NCBI GenBank assembly: GCA_021464415.1
Contig: CM038465.1
Coordinates: 18,879,839-18,943,838, forward strand
Reading direction: 5' to 3'
DNA length: 64,000 nt
DNA from: Lonicera japonica
Lineage: Eukaryota > Streptophyta > Magnoliopsida > Dipsacales > Caprifoliaceae
Shown piece after piece: positions 10,696 through 21,761 of this stretch. The notes below the pieces were generated by a model, which was not told where the DNA came from, did no database searches, and saw only the letters and a list, made by a program, of their open reading frames with translations. Positions within the stretch are counted from its first letter, which is position 1; every line of letters begins with the position of its first letter. The position numbers and the translations under genes are program-made.

Positions 10696-11555
10696 AGCGT
10701 GCTTTACTAAATTTAGGAGTTAGTGTGAATGTTATGTCGTATTCTGTTTATGAAAAATTAAAACTTGAAAAATTAAATTCCACACCTATGAAACTTCAAT
10801 TGGCTGATAGATTTATAAATATTTCTAGAGGAGTCAAAGAAGATGTTTTGATTAAGGTTGATACATTTTATTATCCAGTTGATTTTGTTGTTATTGATGC
10901 TCAACCTACTCCTAATATGAAAGGGCAAATACCATTAATTTTAGGCAGACCATTTTTGGCTACATCTAATGCCCTTATAAATTGCTGGAATGGTGTGATG
11001 AAGTTATCTTTTGGCAATCTCACTGCTGAACTTAATATTTTTGATATAACTAAAACATCTATAGACTATGAAGATGAATGTGTTCATCAAATTAATTTAA
11101 TTAATAGTTTAGTGGAAGATAAATTTTTCGAAAATAAAGTTGATTATTTTTCTTTAAAAGAAGATGTGAACTTTTGTGACATATCATTAGAAGAATTTTT
11201 AAAAACTTGTGGTCCAATTGATGATGATATATCTTTTGAAGCTAGTGTTTTTCTTGATTCTCTTCATGATAATAATTCTAATGAATTGGAGAAAAATATT
11301 GATAATTTCTTAAATAAAAGTTTTAGCGATCTTCCTCAATTTGAAAATATTATAGTAATGGACTTGAAATTGTTACACGATAATGAGACCTCAGATACGA
11401 ATGATAAATCGATGAATTTAAATTTTTATGAGATCCAGGATGAGATTGAGCTTATTAATTTATTTCCTACACCATTAAAGAATTTTAAGCATAATGTTCA
11501 AGTCTTAAATTTTCATTCTTCTTATCTTAAGCCCCATGTGAATGATAATATCTAA
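10696..11555 (+). pseudogene. Protease-like region of the Tat-like element (second half)
   Basis: It continues the gag-pro frame directly: ...GDHH-I before the solo LTR, ERALLNLGVSVN after it. Retropepsin hallmarks follow: LQLADRFI, VKEDVLIKVDTFYYPVDFVV and ILGRPFLATSNALINCWNGVMKLSFGN. The catalytic Asp expected at the start of the D-L/S/T-G-A motif is Asn here (LLNLGVS), so the enzyme would be inactive. The remaining 170 or so residues are acidic and Asn-rich with no recognised domain; in this group that stretch would lead into reverse transcriptase, which is missing. Open for about 290 codons. Confidence 0.7.
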
Positions 11556-13655
11556 GATGATTATTATTCTCTTAAGAATTATCCTAATTTTTTTCGTATA
11601 TCTCAAGACCCATGGCCACCACCAAGTGACTATTTTTCGTATCTAGTAGGTTAATATTATATAATGAAGTTTCATTATCTTGAGCTAAATTGCTATATTT
11701 ATTTTGATTATATTTTCAAGCGTATGGTGATCTACATGTTTTATTGGGATGATCCCCAACTTTTTAGATTATTGATTTATGATGAATTCAAGAAATTAAA
11801 TATTTAATGATGATAATATTTGGTTATGTATTTATTTTCACATATTTTTGAATGCCATTTACATTATTGGAACAATTAATACATATTTTGTGCTTAAAGT
11901 TTTATCTAGTTTGCACGAATTATTGTCTTTGATGAATCGCGTATCCAGGTCATATCTTACATCCCTCCTTGTTCTTTTACATTTTAATTTAATGTGTTCA
12001 TTTGAAGACAAAGCAACATTCAAGTTGGGGGGAGTGAATAAAATTGTTAATTTTGCTAGTCCCGCATCTATGAAAGAATGAAATTTTTTTTGCAATGGTT
12101 CTTTAATTTTAATTGAGATTTTCTCTCTAATCAATGTGCTAATGATGACGGATTCGTCTTAATGCTTTACATGTACATACTGATTTTCGATCCTCATTTT
12201 ATTTAAGCACATGTGACAACTATTACATGACTAGATGGACGAGTGAGTATAACTTAAAATTCCTAAAAAACATAAATGCGGAGACTAAATAACCCGTGAG
12301 AATTTGAGTCAATCTTCCTTTTTGAGGGTTTTACATCAACTCTAATTTTTGAAAAGTGTACTTCGTTGTGTAGTCTCATTATTCTTTACTTTGATTGAAC
12401 ACTAGAAAGGTACGACCATGGAATGCAACTTTTTAAGGATCCTTGATACTACTTGATCCGAAGAGCTATATACCATAGGAAGTAATTTAGGTCGTCTTTG
12501 GTAACCTATATATAAGCCTTATCCTAGCTTTACATTTATACCGCTAGTCACCCCTTTGAGGCTTTTATATAATAGCTTTTCTTTGTTAACCCGATATCTT
12601 TACCCTACTCCAATTAGGAGTTTAACCCATATTTGTAGCCTACCCTTTATCTAAAAATATATTGAGATTATTTATCTTATATATGGGAAATAGTGAAAAG
12701 TGAGCTTGGAAAAAAATATGAAAGAAGAAAGTTAAAAATAAAAAAATATGAGTAAAAAAAAGGGTTATGAAATCTCCTTCAAATATCAAAAGAAAAATAA
12801 ATGTGTGAAAAAAGAAAAAAGGAGATATGCAAAAAAATTAGAAAAAAACATTGAAAAAAAAGAATGGAAAAAGAAGAAGAGAAAATTAGAAAAAAAAAGA
12901 AAAAAAGGGAAAAGCTCAAATGAAGTCAAAGTTAAGCCCAAAAGTGTTAATTTTATATCTCATTTTTTTTTATTAGATTTTTGAATCCTTTATATACCAT
13001 TCATTTCATAGTCTTTACCTTAGCTTTACATTATAACCCGGAAAAAGTCCTAATGATTCTTTGGAATATGGTTTAGAGGTGAGAGTGGTGGAAGGGATCC
13101 ATTTATGTATGCGCTTTTCTAGTGGGATATATATATATATATTCATGAGACTACTACTGTTCTTTCATTTATAGCGTTTTTTCATATATACATGCGAGAG
13201 ACTTTTGAATTTGCATACATATACTCTTTATTGCCCGAATGTAATAAGTGCATTAATACACCTTATTATCGAGTATTTTATTTGTTGAGTGTATGCCATG
13301 TGAGGAGTTGAGTCAAAGCATAGTTTGGATGGAATTCAAAAGTTTGCTTTCTTTGATATCAATGATGTTGTGATGTTGTCAATTCACACATGTACGATGA
13401 GGACTGGTGAGAATGAAATATTTTATTAATCTTGCTAGTTTGAGAACTTTGATGTTACACGCGTGTCACATTTCTTTAGCATTTGGTGTTTTGATATCTT
13501 TGTTGAATTAGTTGCATTGGTAAAGAAAGGGGAATTGAATTTTAAAAAACAACCATTGCTTTGGACTTATATTGAAAAACATGGACTAAAGAAATAATTT
13601 ATTTTGATATCTTTTGCTTTGCTCGAGGACTAGGAAAATGTAAGTTAGGAGAATT
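11556..13655 (+). other. Non-coding 3' region of the Tat-like element
   Basis: There is no convincing frame. It includes the AAGTTGGGGGGAG tract at 12024, an A-rich stretch at 12640-12910 that gives a spurious Lys-rich frame, and the conserved-looking motif GCTCGAGGACTAGG..AATGTAAGTTAGGAG immediately before the LTR, which is the polypurine-tract position in Tat-like elements. Confidence 0.5.
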
Positions 13656-15065
13656 TGATGTACCAAGAAATTGGTATAATTTATTATGCTAATTTATAAT
13701 TTAAAGAGAGCCTATTATTACTAATATTTATATTTTTTTATTGTTTTTCAGGAATTAGAAAAGAATTAAAGAAGATTGATAAAATAGAGAAATTAAAACA
13801 AGTGAAGACACCTAAAAGTGGTCAATACTTTTGGGTGCATAAATTTTTACTCGGAACTCCAAATCATGTGATTCCTGAGCCTAGTTGGAAGAGAATTTTG
13901 AGAACTACAATGTTCCAGTTCAGCATTTTTCCAAATTCAATCATCTCGAGGTTTGAAATTGCAATACAAAACTCTGCAATTTATTAGGGCAAAAATTCAA
14001 CGAAGTGGGTCAAATCTAAATATTGTTAGTCCAAGCCCATTCTGCCAGAAATAAGGAGCTGGAAAAGATAATTATAACATTGGGCCAAAGTCCATGATTA
14101 AGTTCGCAAGCCTAGTTTTTTGTCTAACAAAGTCCACATAATGAGAGAAGCCCATGATGCAAACCTAAAGCTCAATTGAAATTCCATACCAACAATTATA
14201 TAAAGAAGAGCAGCCACAACAATTTGTAGCCAGCAGCCGAGCACTTCCTCTCCTCTCTTTTCTTTGTTTTTCTTTTATTTTCTTTTTACTTTCAAGACAA
14301 GAAGATTGAAGATTTATTTTTATTTATTCAATTAATTTTATGCCAAGTAAGTTTTCTTGTAATTTTATTTATTATTTAATTTATTATATGCTAGTGTAAA
14401 TTTATGCTAAGGTTAGGATGAGTATATTTAATTGATTCCTTTGCACGTGTTCATGCCAATTGACTCTACCAATTTATTGATTTAATGTTAAATACAATTT
14501 TTCTACTAGATGCCTATTTTAATTGATAAAAAATAAAATTGGATTATCATTATTTTTTGTTGGATTCACCTTATGATTTGTTAAGAGTGGATATAGGGTG
14601 TGTTTTTACGGATATAGTGAGTGTTTTGATTTTATACATAAGTTTGATTGTGGAAGATTTACAATTGGATATTATAAATTACTTGAACTTGCATGATTTT
14701 ATTTTTCACATCTAATAAAGTCGAGAGACCAAATTAGTGCGAGATAAGAGTAGAGTTTATGCGCATGAATACTTAGGAAGATGATATTAAATATATAACT
14801 CCAAAACCCTAGTTAATTAATTCATTAGTTTTATTACCTTGCTTCGTATTATTTAATTTAGGTCCATTACTTTAATTTACTTTCTTTGCTTTGCTTTATT
14901 TTATTAGTTTGATTCTCACAAAATTTTCTAACTAGATTAGGAGTTTAGTGAAATATTAACAAGATAATTATAAAACATACTGTTTGAGTCTCTGTGGGAT
15001 CGACCTCGCTTACACGCTACACTATATATTGATTCGTGTGCTTGTGAGTATTAAAATTTATCACA
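13656..15065 (+). repeat. 3' LTR of the Tat-like element
   Basis: 1410 bp from TGATGTACCAAGAAATTGG to AAATTTATCACA. Near the 3' end it contains the TCTGTGGGATCGACC string seen in many Tat-group LTRs. An inverted copy of the same LTR stands alone at 46148-47547, and its ends helped fix these boundaries. Confidence 0.75.
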
Positions 15066-16888
15066 ACACTCATGTTTGACAACCGAAATCTCTCTGGTCT
15101 TTAATTGCATAGTTGATTCATATTTGGCAGAAATATTCATCACCTTTATTATTTTATTGTAAGAGTGGTGGAGATTATGAATCAATTTTGAATACTTTAA
15201 CGATTCAACAAACAACAAATAGAGGAGTGAGAAACCTCAACAAGAGAAGTTACTATAGAGTTATAGAGGCAAAGAGAAGATATATATATATATATATATA
15301 TTTAAAGATATGTGTTATATTTTCATTCAAGGCGCAAACATTTCTTCTTTTAATCATTGTTTTACTCTATTTATATTTCCAGAACTTATACTTCCAAATC
15401 CACCAATTTATCATTTTGCATTCTTAAAATAAGGATAACGGTTGATTTGAGTTTTAATCGTATAATTTTTCATTTTGGGTTCTCAAAATAAGGATAATGG
15501 TTTTATTTAAGTTGTTAGGTGATCGCGATAATCTCTCCATAGGCTAAGATTTTAATTTCTTCAAGTTTTTAGGGATCAAAAAGTCTAAATTAAGCAAATG
15601 GGGAACATAAACAAAGGGTGTTCTTCCCCTATTGAGCTTTAGAAAGGTGAGAAAAGGATAAATGGGCGAATCCATGGCAAACTTGAATTCTTCGATGGTG
15701 GTTATCGAAGATGGGTCAGAAGAGGATCATGCCAACATACAACTAATTTTCCAGTGACTTGAGAGAGAGAGAGATTAAAGAGGGAGAAAGAGAGAAGCAT
15801 TTAAGGGTTTGTTTGGTTATAAATAAATTTATATTTCTTATTAAATTTTAAAAATAAGTGGGGTGAGTTGAATAATTTGGTGGGTGTAAATAAGAACACC
15901 CTTATATATATGTGTATATATATAAACTTAATTTCTATGTTTGATTCTAAATAAAAGTGCATACACATGATTTTCCTTTTATAAAGAAAATGGTTAAAAA
16001 CTAAATTCTATTAGATTATTTTGTTTCTCCATAAAATATACTCTTTAAGTTTTTACCTCTTTTATTTTATTTTATTTTATTTTAGTTTTGTTATCAAAAT
16101 TGTAATAATAATCGGTTATCATGTACTAATAAATACAAAGGATCGAAAACATACCTTGACAGTTCACAATTGATACTTACACTATATTCATACTTAAAGA
16201 TTACACATAAAACATGCTGCTATTTAAATTCATTCATTTTCCACGTTCTACAAGTGTTGTGCTCCACTTAATTAGATTATAAATCACCGCATAATTGATA
16301 TGCATTAAGAATAATGTATTACTTTAAAACACATATTTTAGATTAACTCAAGATCACAAGGTAATTTGTTATTTTTAAAAAATTACACTCAAAGTTGCAA
16401 ATATTAGGAATTAATTCATCCTAATACAAATCTATTAAACGAAAAATAATTTCCGTGCATGTCATACAATTTGCTTACAAAAGTAAAAACATCTTTCAAC
16501 TACATCGAAATAATTTTCTTCTCTAAATCAAAGGATATATTATCCTTAGATTGTTGGATTAAATAGATTTGATTTGTACATTTTTAAAATAAATTCAATA
16601 TTTATTTTCAAAACATTTGCTAACACTTGACTTTTCATTTGCCCAATGACAAGCGAGTAAGTGCATGTTACTCGCTCAATAACAAGCAAATAAAAGCTTC
16701 AATGACTTACTCGCTTGTCATCAGGAGAAAAAAAAATGAAATAAAACTAAGTATTTGGTAATGTGCATGTAGCAACGTAACCACCTATAAGAAAAGGGTT
16801 CAGATAGATTTAATTTGTTTATTTGGACCCAAATAACACGCCGATCTGCGCAGTATCCCTCAATTGAGGTTATATATATATATATATG
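15066..16888. other. Spacer with no gene; microsatellites and an inverted-repeat motif
   Basis: No coding capacity is recognised. It holds (TA)n at about 15280-15301, TA-rich runs near 15900-15930, (TTTTA)n at about 16055-16085, (TA)n at 16871-16887, and a set of direct and inverted copies of GACAAGCGAGTA at 16640-16725. Confidence 0.5.
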
Positions 16889-17130
16889 CTTCTTTCCAAA
16901 CTTAATTAGCAAAATAGGGGAATTCTAAACTTATTTAGGAAAATGGGGTTGTTTTAAAATCGCTTAATGGGTTAGCCTTTTTTGGCTAAAAAACGCCACC
17001 ATGGTTGGCGATTTTAAAGGTGGACAAATCTAAGCCAATAAAAAATGCTAAAAACTATACCTTTTTTGAGTTAAAAATGCTAAAACTTGTAGCGATTTTA
17101 CGGATAAAATCGTTACTTTCAATTCCGTTT

Positions 17131-18589
17131 GAGTTTTTGACACTTTAGTCCATTGAAGTTTGCCCCAGTTGTCACTTTCATCCCTAAACTTCATTTTCCA
17201 ATTTTTCACACCCTAATGTTTTCACAGTGCTTCAATTTAGTCCTTCGCTTCACTTTTCGTCAATCAAGTGGACGGAGCATGTTATGTTAAAGGGGTATTT
17301 TGGTCCATCTTCCATTAAACTTTCCCTCTAAATTTATTATGTTTTCTCCTTATATTCCCTCCAAGTATTTCCATCTAAAAAAACAGAGCGAGAGAGAGAG
17401 AAAGAGAGCTAATTGTCCATGCCCAAGCTATTGGAGTCCTTGCCCCTTTTACTTGTACCATTCTTATATTGGGTCCAGCTTTCTGAGAGCTAGCTATAAT
17501 AATAATATCTAATATGTCACATTTTCAAGCTTTTCGGCACAAATTTCTATGAACTAGAGCCGTCAATTTTATTTTTCTTCTTGATTCTTGGGTTTGAATT
17601 TGTCTAAATTATGGGTTATTCTAGAACTTAATTTTTTATATGCTTTTTAATTGTGATTTTATTAAAAATTATTCTTGCTATTTTTATTAATTGAATTTTA
17701 TCCGGATAATATGTGCTTTATTTCCTTATATGAGATTGGGTTTAAGTGAGCTAATATTTTTGCTTCTCCTTTATTTTGAGTGGTTGGATTACTTTGATCT
17801 TGGCCTTTAATTAAGAGAGTATAAATTCATTTTTTTCTCCACTTTAGACACAATATACATATTCTAACCATGCCTTAGATCTCTCTCTTTCTTTCTTGAA
17901 GCAGCCGCAGCACACACAACACACACGAGCCCCAATTTTCGATCATTCTCTCTCTCGTTTCTCTCTCTAGAATAATTTGAAGAAGAAAAATTCTTTGTCT
18001 TAACACACACAACACACGCCGCCTCTTATATATTTGCTTCTCCTTTGTTTTGGTTAGTTTTCGTATAAGATTTAGGGGTTTTTGATATTGAAGATCCGAA
18101 GTATATTTTGGCTGTGTGTTACTCGAATTTCTGCTATGTGTTCCGATTTTGCTGCTGTGTATTTATATATATATATTGTGTGATTCATTGCAAAACAAAT
18201 TAATCTACACTTTAGTCCCCTCACCATCAATTATCAATAGGAGAATGGCGAGCATCATCGATAGAATTGGGTGGAGGAGAGAAAATCAGCACGCCATTAA
18301 CTCCATAAGTTCGAAATCTCTCTATCTCTTTCTCTGTTTTTTTTAGATGGAAATGCTTGGAGGAATATAAGGAGAAAATATATTAATTTTGGAGGAAAAG
18401 TTTAATGGAAGATGGACCAAAATACCCCTTTAACATAACGTGCTCCGTCCATTTGATTGACGGAAAGTGGAGCGAAGGACTAAATTGAAGCACTATGGAA
18501 ACATTGGGGTGTGGAAAATCGAAAAATGAAGCTTAGGGACGAAAGTGACAACTGAGAAAAACTTCAAAGGACTAAAGTGTCGAAAACTC
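17131..18589. mobile_element. Mutator-like (MULE) non-autonomous element, 9-bp target duplication
   Basis: Terminal inverted repeats of about 250 bp (17131-17385 and 18339-18589) begin GAGTTTTTGACACTTTAGTCC and GAGTTTTCGACACTTTAGTCC. A perfect 9-bp duplication, ATTCCGTTT, flanks the element at 17122-17130 and 18590-18598, diagnostic of Mutator-like transposition. The 950-bp interior has CT/GA-rich tracts and an ACACACAACACACA tract like a 5' UTR, and no transposase. It could be a captured promoter or UTR, but I recognise no gene. Confidence 0.88.
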
Positions 18590-18666
18590 ATTCCGTTTTT
18601 ATGTTTACCAAAACTCGCATCCCCATTCCCGCCTTCAAACTTAATAAAATAAAAAGCTGAAGAACC

Positions 18667-19098
18667 CTAAGCTTCTTCCTCCTTTTCTCTCGCGCAGGCT
18701 CGAACGGGAAGAAAGCTTTTCCTCCTCATTGCCTGCCCTAGCACCGGCCTCACCCAATTGGGATCCCCATGCCCAAGTGCATTCATTAAAATCCTGAATG
18801 TCATATCCAAATACTCTTTGCCTCCAGTATCGTATAATTTACAACCCTTGCCACTCGAGAGCACAGCCGGAGTTCTAGCATAAGTTCCCACCAAAAACCT
18901 ACTATTATCCTCCATCACCTTCTTACTCGATACCCCCAAAACTAATTTTTCCAAATTTGGTTCTTCCACATTAGCACAAGCAAGCACTCTCCGACCATTA
19001 CATGGAATTGAAACTGATCTAGTTCGAAGATTAGTTGAACGATGTAGATAACTCACTAGTGAAATGGTATTGTAGAGGATAAGTTTAAATGAACTCAT
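18667..19098 (-). pseudogene. N-acetylornithine aminotransferase fragment (plastid form, N-terminal exon)
   Basis: 143 codons from ATG 19098-19096. The first 45 or so residues are Ser/Arg-rich with few acids, like a chloroplast transit peptide (MSSFKLILYN...). Residues about 62-125 carry the start of the class-III aminotransferase fold as in ArgD-type acetylornithine aminotransferase: FLVGTYARTPAVLSSGKGCKLYDTGGKEYLDM and NALGHGDPNWV. The family enzyme is about 400-450 residues, makes N-acetylornithine in arginine synthesis and needs a PLP-binding Lys much further on; none of that is here. After VLGQAM the similarity ends in a Lys/Glu tail, and TFRILM replaces the small residues expected before NALGHG. 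An LTR element sits 6 bp upstream of the ATG. Most likely a captured or duplicated fragment. Confidence 0.7.
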
Positions 19099-19104
19099 AT
19101 TTCT

Positions 19105-19880
19105 TGATATGATCCGGTCTAACTCCAGTTTTTATTCAACTATGGTGGTTCATGGCATTCTAAATGATGATCTACACATAATAAATTACAAGGATAGAGT
19201 ATGAAAATTCAAAAGGAATTCTATAAAATTCCACATGCTAGATGCAAGAAGCTTAAACGATGATTATGCATTCCATGGGGTTCCTAAAGATTGGGCGTGG
19301 AATTTCAAGAGATTAAAACTGCAAGAAGGCCATTGGAATAATCTAGAAGATATTAATTTAAGTTGTTTTTAAATTAATATGCCTTTTTGAGTCTCATTAT
19401 TCAATTATGAATTAGATTAGTAGTTTCCTTTTTGAATAAATTTTTATATTATTTTTATTATTAATTTTCTTATTGTATTAGGATTATTCTAGAAGTTATT
19501 TTTCCTTTTTCTAAATATGAAGTACTCTCCTTTTTGAATTAGGATTAAGGCTTTGTTTACTCCTATTTAAAGGAGGCACATTATTGTTTTATTATTAATA
19601 GTTTTGATGATTAATTAAATTGAGAGTTTTCTCTTTGTGTTCTCTAAGAGCATGTTGAACATGTTGAATTGATTAATTCAGTTGTTCTTGACTTATCAAT
19701 CTAGCAACCACACTAGATTGTGGCGTCATTCATTATACCGATGTTCGCGCTTCTTTAAACGTTGGGTTGAAGTTTTCACCTTCCATCTTTTTGATGTATT
19801 CCAAGGTTCTTGCTACATTCGTAGTTCATGGGTTGAGGATCTATTAGCCTAGCTAGGAAAGACGATTCGGATTCGCGTCA
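19105..19880 (+). repeat. Left LTR of the 19105-29452 element
   Basis: 776 bp, TG...CA bounded. It contains CTCCTATTTAAAGGAGGCAC (about 19560), a likely TATTTAA-type promoter element, which is also present in the right LTR at about 29135. The two LTRs differ by scattered substitutions and small indels, so the insertion is not very recent. Confidence 0.88.
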
Positions 19881-19918
19881 TTGGTATCAGAAGGATCGCG
19901 TCATTGGTATCAGAGGAA
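19881..19918 (+). promoter_or_regulatory. Duplicated primer-binding site
   Basis: GCGTCATTGGTATCAG occurs at 19875-19890 (LTR end plus primer site) and again at 19898-19913, so the LTR/primer-site junction is tandemly repeated with a 23-bp period. The second copy, TTGGTATCAGAGG, is the better match to the initiator-Met tRNA 3' end. Confidence 0.7.
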
Positions 19919-20040
19919 ACTTTTCTATCCAGGTTTTCTATCTTAATTTCTTGTTCTTTCAATTTCATAGTAGATTCTTGAAACCCTAGTTCTTTATTCT
20001 TGTGAATCTTTTTCCAAATTTGTGTTATTGTTTATAGATT

Positions 20041-20175
20041 CTAAAAAAATAAAATAAAATAAAATCGCATGAACAGTAATCGTGACAATAATCATGAACA
20101 TTGCGCGTGAATAGTAACGATGAACAGTAATCGTGAACATTGTCGATGAACAGTACGCGTGAATAGTATTTTATA
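20041..20175 (+). repeat. Leader repeats of GAACAGTA type
   Basis: After an (AAAAT)n run, the leader has at least six variants of TGAACAGTAATCGTGAACAT within 110 bp, including TGAATAGTA and GAACATTG forms. No coding frame crosses it. Function unknown; it lies where packaging or dimerisation signals of LTR elements usually reside. Confidence 0.6.
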
Positions 20176-20765
20176 AAAAAAATAACTTTTTTTTTTCAAG
20201 ATTTTCTTTGTTGGAAGAACCCTAGAAAGCTTGTTAAATTCATTGTTAGGGTTTTCTATTATATTTGTTGATTGATAAATTCTAGTATCCTAGTATTCGA
20301 TTTGAATTCATTCTTGCTAGAGTTGTGATATTTAGTTAAGCCCATTGTTAAAACCCTAGAAATTGTTGATTTATCATTAGAGTTTGATTTCATTGATTTA
20401 GCCCATTGTTAGGGTTTGAAATTCATTGTTTTTTTGTTTGAAACTCCGCTTTGCATACTCTAGCAATTCTAGAAATTCGTTTGACTCATTAATATTGCTA
20501 GAATTTGGTTTCTTTAATCCTTGGTATTACATTGTTGAACGCGTCTAAATCTAATTGTTGGGTTTGCGATTGGTTGTTGAAGACTTGTGATATTCATATT
20601 ATTCAACTTGTTTTGGGGTTCCAAAGAGAATATTGTGAGTATATCAATATTTTGAGCAATAAATACAAGAAAAAAATAAATCATAATGACATCAATCAAG
20701 CGAAACACGAAAGGGAGTGTGGTGAGAATTATCTTTATTGCACTAATCTTTGTTTTGCAGTAAGT

Positions 20766-21761
20766 ATGTCTTGTCTAAACTTTGAATATGGAGAAAGGTG
20801 GCTTCAAGAGGAGATTAAACGCGATAGTGCGCGATTAACACAATTAGAGATTGAACGGCGCATGCGGTTGAATAAGGCTCTTAAAGAGAAATTGAAAAGT
20901 CAGCCTCGTAAAGTTAAATTTGAAAATGAATGGGATTCGGGTGTTACTAATAGAAGACATGGTGGTGAGGTTGGAGAAAGTCGGGTTCGAGACAATAATA
21001 TGGGTAGTATCAAGAAGAAAACTCCTTTGAATGATCCCCAAGAATGGCTCAAATTGGGGAAGATGATGGAGGCTTATCTTGAATTCCATATGAGGGGCAG
21101 GGAAGAGCCAAGTCCAAATGCATCCTCTTGCGAACCAAATCAATTGAAAGAAGAAGAAAAACAAGCCATATCTAAGCCGCCATTGCAGAATAAGCCGAAA
21201 ACCGATGAGATTGAGGAAATTGAAGTGACGGCTGAAGAAGGCAAGTTGTGGGTTTAAGGTGTAGTTCCAAGTTTACAAGAAGTAGAAGACGAAGAAGTTA
21301 TAGAGCAAGTTGAAGAGAATTACATCGAGGAAAGCCGATTGATTCCAGTTGAGGGACGAGTAGACAAGCAAGAGACTTCAACTATTGTTACTCTAGTTCC
21401 ATTGCCACCTAAGTAAGCTCATGAAGATCAAATGAAATTACAAAAGGAAAGTATGTTCAAAGTTGATGAAGTGGAGTATGTAGACTTCATTGGAGTGGAC
21501 AAGTACGATTTTCATCTGAATCATCAGCCGCGAAGTTTCTTCAATGAATTACGGAGGATCGAGTTGAAGCATCATCTCAAGTTCGATGAATTTTGTTTGT
21601 CAAAGAAGGCCAAGCAGCAAACTAGTAGATGTGGGTTAAATCAAACAATGCTTAGCCAAGATTCGAGAACGAATCTTCTTAAAGAAGAGGGGTATGATAT
21701 GATCCGGTCTAGCTCTGGTTTATATTCTGATATGAACTGCAATCGTATTCTATCCAAGTAA
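20766..21761 (+). pseudogene. Gag-derived ORF of the pol-less element, two nonsense codons
   Basis: The frame starting MSCLNFEYGERW (20766) runs without frameshift to 21761 but is stopped by TAA at 21255-21257 and by a second TAA just before 21420. A TTTGTTTTGCAG acceptor-like site precedes the ATG. Residues about 70-110 (RDNNMGSIKKKTPLNDPQEW..LGKMMEAYLEFHMRG) match the E2 protein, as does the C-terminal block VEYVDFIGVDKYDFHLN..RSFFNELRRIELKHHLKFDEF. The tail SRTNLLKEEGYDMIRSSSG runs across the polypurine tract into the 3' LTR and matches the end of the full-length gypsy polyprotein (LRTIPFQEEGND). It is thus a shrunken polyprotein keeping only the two ends. Confidence 0.7.
21695..21727 (+). 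repeat. Right LTR of the pol-less element, 5' part before the gypsy insertion
   Basis: TGATATGATCCGGTCTAGCTC... matches the first 32 bases of the left LTR. It ends at the 5-bp duplication TATTC (21723-21727); the LTR continues at 28707. Confidence 0.88.

Larger units (their letters stand above)
6540..15065 (+). mobile_element. Decayed Tat/Athila-like Ty3 retrotransposon lacking most of pol
   Basis: Plus-strand order: gag (6568-7640), gag-pro linker (to 7879), a solo LTR of another family (7880-10690), protease-like region (10696-11555), non-coding 3' region, 3' LTR (13656-15065). The gag N-terminus, CCHC knuckle and ALLNLGVSVN..ILGRPFLATSNALINC protease block are of the type seen in plant Tat/Athila elements. 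Reverse transcriptase, RNase H and integrase are absent; soon after the protease the sequence reaches AAGTTGGGGGGAG (12024), a tract typical of the 3' region of this group. A minor WDDPQLF string at about 11740 might be a trace of integrase. No 5' LTR was found. Confidence 0.7.

Noticed and set aside
12748..12984. Lys-rich frame
   Set aside because: Reading of an A-rich low-complexity stretch in the non-coding 3' region of the Tat-like element.
18116..18346. 76-codon frame in the small MULE as a captured gene
   Set aside because: No similarity recognised, and it runs into the terminal inverted repeat.
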